DNA of 64,000 nucleotides. Origin: Bacteroidetes bacterium 43-16 (GTDB lineage Bacteria; Bacteroidota; Bacteroidia; Chitinophagales; Chitinophagaceae). Below, piece by piece: positions 61,072 through 64,000 of this stretch. A model generated the notes under the pieces. It was given only the letters and a program-made list of their open reading frames with translations. It had not been told where the DNA came from and ran no database searches. The position numbers and the translations under genes were made by a program. Positions within the stretch are counted from its first letter, which is position 1. Each line of letters begins with the position of its first letter. The stretch covers positions 62,001 to 126,000 of the forward strand of contig MKTB01000005.1 of NCBI GenBank assembly GCA_001897525.1. The letters run 5' to 3'.

Positions 61072-62805
61072 TTAGATGGAATCTAATGTCCCTTTAATTC
61101 CGGCTATAATTTCTCGTAGCGTTTGAGGGATCTGATCTTCACGTTCACATAAAGCGATTATCTCTGAAGACCCTCTACCAGCTTTAGACCACTTTAAATA
61201 CGTGTCTAAAAAGCTTTTAACCTCGTTAATATCCTCTGGGTTGTTAGCCTTAGCTATATGTGTAGGCAGTTCATTATTGTTCAGCAATTGCTGATAAAAT
61301 TTAATAAGTATTTCATCTGCAGTTTCTGTTAAGATAAGGTCTTCAATTCCCTTATAGGGTATTTCGAATTCACAATGGACATTTTCTTGGATAATTTTGA
61401 GATTTTCAGGTTTTTGTTCATCGAACACAGCAAACACATATTTACCGAATTCCTTAAAGAGATTTCCAAATAATGGTACATTGTTTTCTGATTCAGCATT
61501 GAAAATAGCAATTCCCATTGCTTCAAGCGAATGGTATTCATTCGGAGCAATCTCGCTAAGCCTCCTAGCGGCAGCAGGATACAAAATTGATTCAGTGCTT
61601 CCTTCAGAAATTAGGATTCTTTTAGCTAAAAGTACTTCTGCAAATCCCGATCTAAAATGAGCATTATAGTTTTTGGGTCTCACATGTTTTGGAAATGAAA
61701 CATAAGTACTTGACTGCTCCCCGATATTATTCCGTTTTAACAATATTATTTGTTGAGGGGAAAATTCTTCAAGGACGAATGGAGAGTGCGATGTGAACAA
61801 TGCTTGGGTTGATTTTTGTCTGACATGATGAATAATGCGCTTTTGGGTATATGGTGGAATAGCTATTTCAGGTTCTTCCATAGCAAAGATTACAGTTTTT
61901 TTTGCTTCAGCAATCATAGACAACAACGCCAAAACCATAGTATTGACCGTTCCAGTACCTTGGTGATGAAAGGGAGCATGGTACCCGTCTTTTCCGGTTG
62001 CTAGGAACACTGTTAAAGTTTTGCGAAGATGCTCCCGAGTCAAATCCGAAACTTTTAGAATCGGTGCATCACCCCAATCGGACGGTACAAATTCTTTTAA
62101 TGCCTCCTGAACATCGGTCAGAACATCAGTGATACCTAACGCTGGCTCCGTTGCCACTTTGAGCACCCGCAGTTCATCAAGCAGACTTTCCCACATTCTG
62201 GGGCGAAGCTCTTTTATCCTTAGTATTATATCCAATAAAGAACCTCTTTCCATACTCAATGCTCGAGATCCGGTTCGCAATGCTCTCAAATATAAAAAAC
62301 CGCACTCTCTTTTATCCGTTTTGGTAAACTTTGAATAGGTTCCATCCTCCCGTTCCGGTGAGGAAAAGAGGGTCTCACCGATGAAGTCATCCTCTTCTAA
62401 ATCGTATTTTCCTATAAATTTAACACGAAGTGCCTCAATAATATTAGCCTTATCTACATTTTCAATATCACCTTCAGCGAGTAACTTACTATTTTCCTGA
62501 TCCCAATACTCAAGATTCCCGTTAAACTTCCTCTTTTGCTCATCTTCGAGATCTATTAATATAACCTCAATTTCTATTTGATTGCTATTGTTGTCATCTG
62601 GCATATAAATACCATTATAGAAATCATGTTCATCGATGACTGGCATCCTATTTAACCTATCAGGACCCAATACCAGGTCGATAGCTTCAAATATTGTCGA
62701 TTTACCTGCATTATTATCGCCAATGATTACGTTGTGTCCATTGAACAAAATTTTAGAATAGGAAATACCTCTAAAATTTCGGATTTCAACCAGTGCTAGT
62801 CTCAT
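61072..62805 (-). CDS. gajA: GajA-like OLD-family nuclease of a Gabija defence system
   Basis: A 577-residue ATPase-TOPRIM nuclease predicted to cut DNA during phage infection. The ABC-type ATPase half has Walker A IIGDNNAGKST (Lys35), a signature-like region FHHQGTGTVNTMVLALLSM, Walker B TVIFAMEEPE (about 304-313) and the His-loop LFTSHSPF (His340). The TOPRIM half starts ILISEGSTESILYPAAA (Glu401) and has VFAVFDEQKPENL (Asp462) where DxD is usual, so the second acidic residue is Glu or is displaced, and a late WSKAGRG lysine (Lys541). Length and domain order fit GajA. gajB follows 14 bases downstream. Confidence 0.88.
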   Translation of the reverse strand: MRLALVEIRNFRGISYSKILFNGHNVIIGDNNAGKSTIFEAIDLVLGPDRLNRMPVIDEHDFYNGIYMPDDNNSNQIEIEVILIDLEDEQKRKFNGNLEYWDQENSKLLAEGDIENVDKANIIEALRVKFIGKYDLEEDDFIGETLFSSPEREDGTYSKFTKTDKRECGFLYLRALRTGSRALSMERGSLLDIILRIKELRPRMWESLLDELRVLKVATEPALGITDVLTDVQEALKEFVPSDWGDAPILKVSDLTREHLRKTLTVFLATGKDGYHAPFHHQGTGTVNTMVLALLSMIAEAKKTVIFAMEEPEIAIPPYTQKRIIHHVRQKSTQALFTSHSPFVLEEFSPQQIILLKRNNIGEQSSTYVSFPKHVRPKNYNAHFRSGFAEVLLAKRILISEGSTESILYPAAARRLSEIAPNEYHSLEAMGIAIFNAESENNVPLFGNLFKEFGKYVFAVFDEQKPENLKIIQENVHCEFEIPYKGIEDLILTETADEILIKFYQQLLNNNELPTHIAKANNPEDINEVKSFLDTYLKWSKAGRGSSEIIALCEREDQIPQTLREIIAGIKGTLDSI

Positions 62806-62876
62806 TATAATATTTTTAATTTGACATTATTTATCAATAGTACTTAAGCGCAACGATTGGAAGGCTCAGTATGGGA

Positions 62877-64000
62877 TTATAAATCTAAACTAAGGCCCTC
62901 AACAATTTTTCTCAAGGAGATCCCCAACATATCCTCATCGTAAACGTCCGTTGTAAATTCTGTAAAATCCAACATATTTACATTTCTAATCTCTTCTATA
63001 TTTTTCCAATAGTCATCAGCATATTCAATTGGTCTTATTTGAGATTTTTTAACTTTGAAAATAAAATCATCAATCATAATAGGAAAAAATACATTTTGCC
63101 AAGATTGTTCCTGCTTTTTTCTTGCGGCTGTAAGTTCAAACTGGCAGGCTTTGCTTTTTATTGAATTTTCGGAAGCGATAAAAAGTAATTTGTCATGTGA
63201 TGAAATACCTGCTGACATAATCTCTTCTAATGGTTTACCACCTGGAGCGTCTTTTTTCCATAAAAATGTTCTAATTCCTTCTCTATTCAGGCTAGTATTT
63301 ATTCTTTCCGCAATTAAGGAATCCTTAAAGCTATATGAAATAAATACGGTTGAAAATTTAACTTGATTAGTCATCCTTGAAACTGTTTTTTTAATATTAG
63401 TCTTGCTGTTTATTTTAAAGTATGTTGATAGAATACCTTCGGAAAGCTCACCACTTTTTAAAATTGTTTGGAAATCAATTGACGCAAAGGAATCATATTG
63501 CAATTCTTTATCCATCATGAAACATTCATTATCCAAAACACAACCAATAAACGCACTTTTGAAAAGAACACTGTTCACTAATCTACTGTTTCTAAAATCT
63601 GTTTCCTGAAAAGTAGAATTATTGATTACGCAGTCCTCAAATAGTAAATCGATATATTCGTCATCCCGTTTGACTTCCTCCTCTAACTCATAGTGAGTAA
63701 CAGATAAAAAGTTAGTATCCTCGATGGTACAATCATAAAATCTAATATTTTCAGAAAGAAAAAGTCCGGAAAAATTACTTGACGCGATAAAACTAGTAAG
63801 AAATATCATGGTAGAAACACTTCCTTCATCAATTTCAATGTTCCTTAAAAAGGAATCATGAAACTCGACACCATACCAACCAAATTCAAAATGAGTAAAT
63901 CGTGAATTTGTTAGGCTGCATTTGTTAAAAACACAATTAGAAAAGTTACAATAGAAACCGTATACTCCCTTAAACTCACATTCAATAAATTTCACACTTC
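62877..64000 (-). CDS. Pentapeptide-repeat/TIR-domain protein, partial (5' end outside window)
   Basis: The frame runs through the right edge; repeats already begin at the first visible residues, so the N-terminus is missing. The visible 372+ residues comprise pentapeptide-type repeats (FIECEFKG, CNFSNCVFNKCSLTNSRF, about 1-75, and again DCTIEDTNFL and DCVINNSTFQETDFRNSRLVNSVLF, about 88-150), a linker, and a TIR domain from about 213 (STVFISYSFKDSLIAERI, DAPGGKPLEEIMSAGISSHDKLLFIASENSIKSKACQFEL) with the putative catalytic Glu287. Bacterial TIR domains commonly degrade or modify NAD+ in phage defence. It is 71 bases upstream of gajA on the same strand. Confidence 0.85.
   Translation of the reverse strand, partial: SVKFIECEFKGVYGFYCNFSNCVFNKCSLTNSRFTHFEFGWYGVEFHDSFLRNIEIDEGSVSTMIFLTSFIASSNFSGLFLSENIRFYDCTIEDTNFLSVTHYELEEEVKRDDEYIDLLFEDCVINNSTFQETDFRNSRLVNSVLFKSAFIGCVLDNECFMMDKELQYDSFASIDFQTILKSGELSEGILSTYFKINSKTNIKKTVSRMTNQVKFSTVFISYSFKDSLIAERINTSLNREGIRTFLWKKDAPGGKPLEEIMSAGISSHDKLLFIASENSIKSKACQFELTAARKKQEQSWQNVFFPIMIDDFIFKVKKSQIRPIEYADDYWKNIEEIRNVNMLDFTEFTTDVYDEDMLGISLRKIVEGLSLDL

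Noticed and set aside
59366-62805. Alternative defence calls (stand-alone OLD nuclease, or PARIS)
   Set aside because: PARIS has separate AAA ATPase and TOPRIM/DUF4435 proteins; here ATPase and TOPRIM are in one chain followed by a UvrD-type helicase, which is the Gabija arrangement.

Overview
The window reads as chromosome from a Bacteroidota bacterium, most likely of the Chitinophagales/Chitinophagaceae type (the family level is inference). Evidence: many genes are preceded by the phylum-specific -7 box TAnnTTTG and lack Shine-Dalgarno sequences; there are several type IX secretion (T9SS) C-terminal sorting domains, one gliding-motility-associated C-terminal domain, a DUF4249/TonB-receptor pair, a DUF3810 protein, and Bacteroidota-style dispersed repeats. 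No rRNA, CRISPR array, integrase or intact insertion sequence was seen.

Layout. 1-11 kb is housekeeping: NUDIX hydrolase, ElaA-type acetyltransferase, prfB, a PaaK-like CoA ligase, NDH-2, an L,D-transpeptidase lipoprotein, pgk and Mrp. 11.8-15.8 kb is a four-gene minus-strand operon of unrecognised function (SpoIIM-like membrane protein, soluble coiled coil, membrane-anchored coiled coil, membrane-anchored actin/exopolyphosphatase-fold protein). 15.8-24.2 kb holds ade, a TonB-like protein, a nitroreductase/HxlR divergent pair with palindromic operators, patatin, kynU, lspA, a TPR protein and DUF3810. rnpB lies at 24.3-24.6 kb on the minus strand and carries a dispersed genomic repeat in its P12 arm. 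24.9-37.5 kb is mostly translation and RNA maintenance (ybeY, RluA-type pseudouridine synthase, RlmI-type methyltransferase, lysS, frr, prmC, tRNA-Arg, recQ) plus two tandem outer-membrane paralogues and a PaaE-like reductase. 37.7-42.4 kb is a seven-gene operon joining an acyl carrier protein, a lipid-A-type acyltransferase, a dehydratase and a ketosynthase to three heptose-activation genes, facing a convergent FabF. 43.8-58.6 kb is rich in cell-surface genes (lectin/CHU_C protein, DUF4249 plus TonB receptor, beta-helix T9SS protein, two tail-fibre-chaperone/T9SS fusions, a HEIGH protein), with purA and a DKNYY-type protein.

From a tRNA-Glu at 59.0 kb to the right edge the DNA looks more A/T-rich by eye and holds a defence locus: a Gabija pair (gajA nuclease, gajB helicase) directly downstream of a pentapeptide-repeat/TIR protein that runs off the window. 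All three share a strand and tight spacing. This Gabija plus pentapeptide-TIR arrangement, the SpoIIM/coiled-coil/actin-fold operon, and the S74-chaperone/T9SS fusions are the best candidates for undescribed biology.

Mobile-element traces include a roughly 120-140 bp MITE-like element in two inverted copies (25.6 and 57.2 kb), a 51-53 bp direct duplication containing a terminator that brackets a 2.5 kb two-gene block (54.4 and 57.0 kb), and several hairpin repeats.
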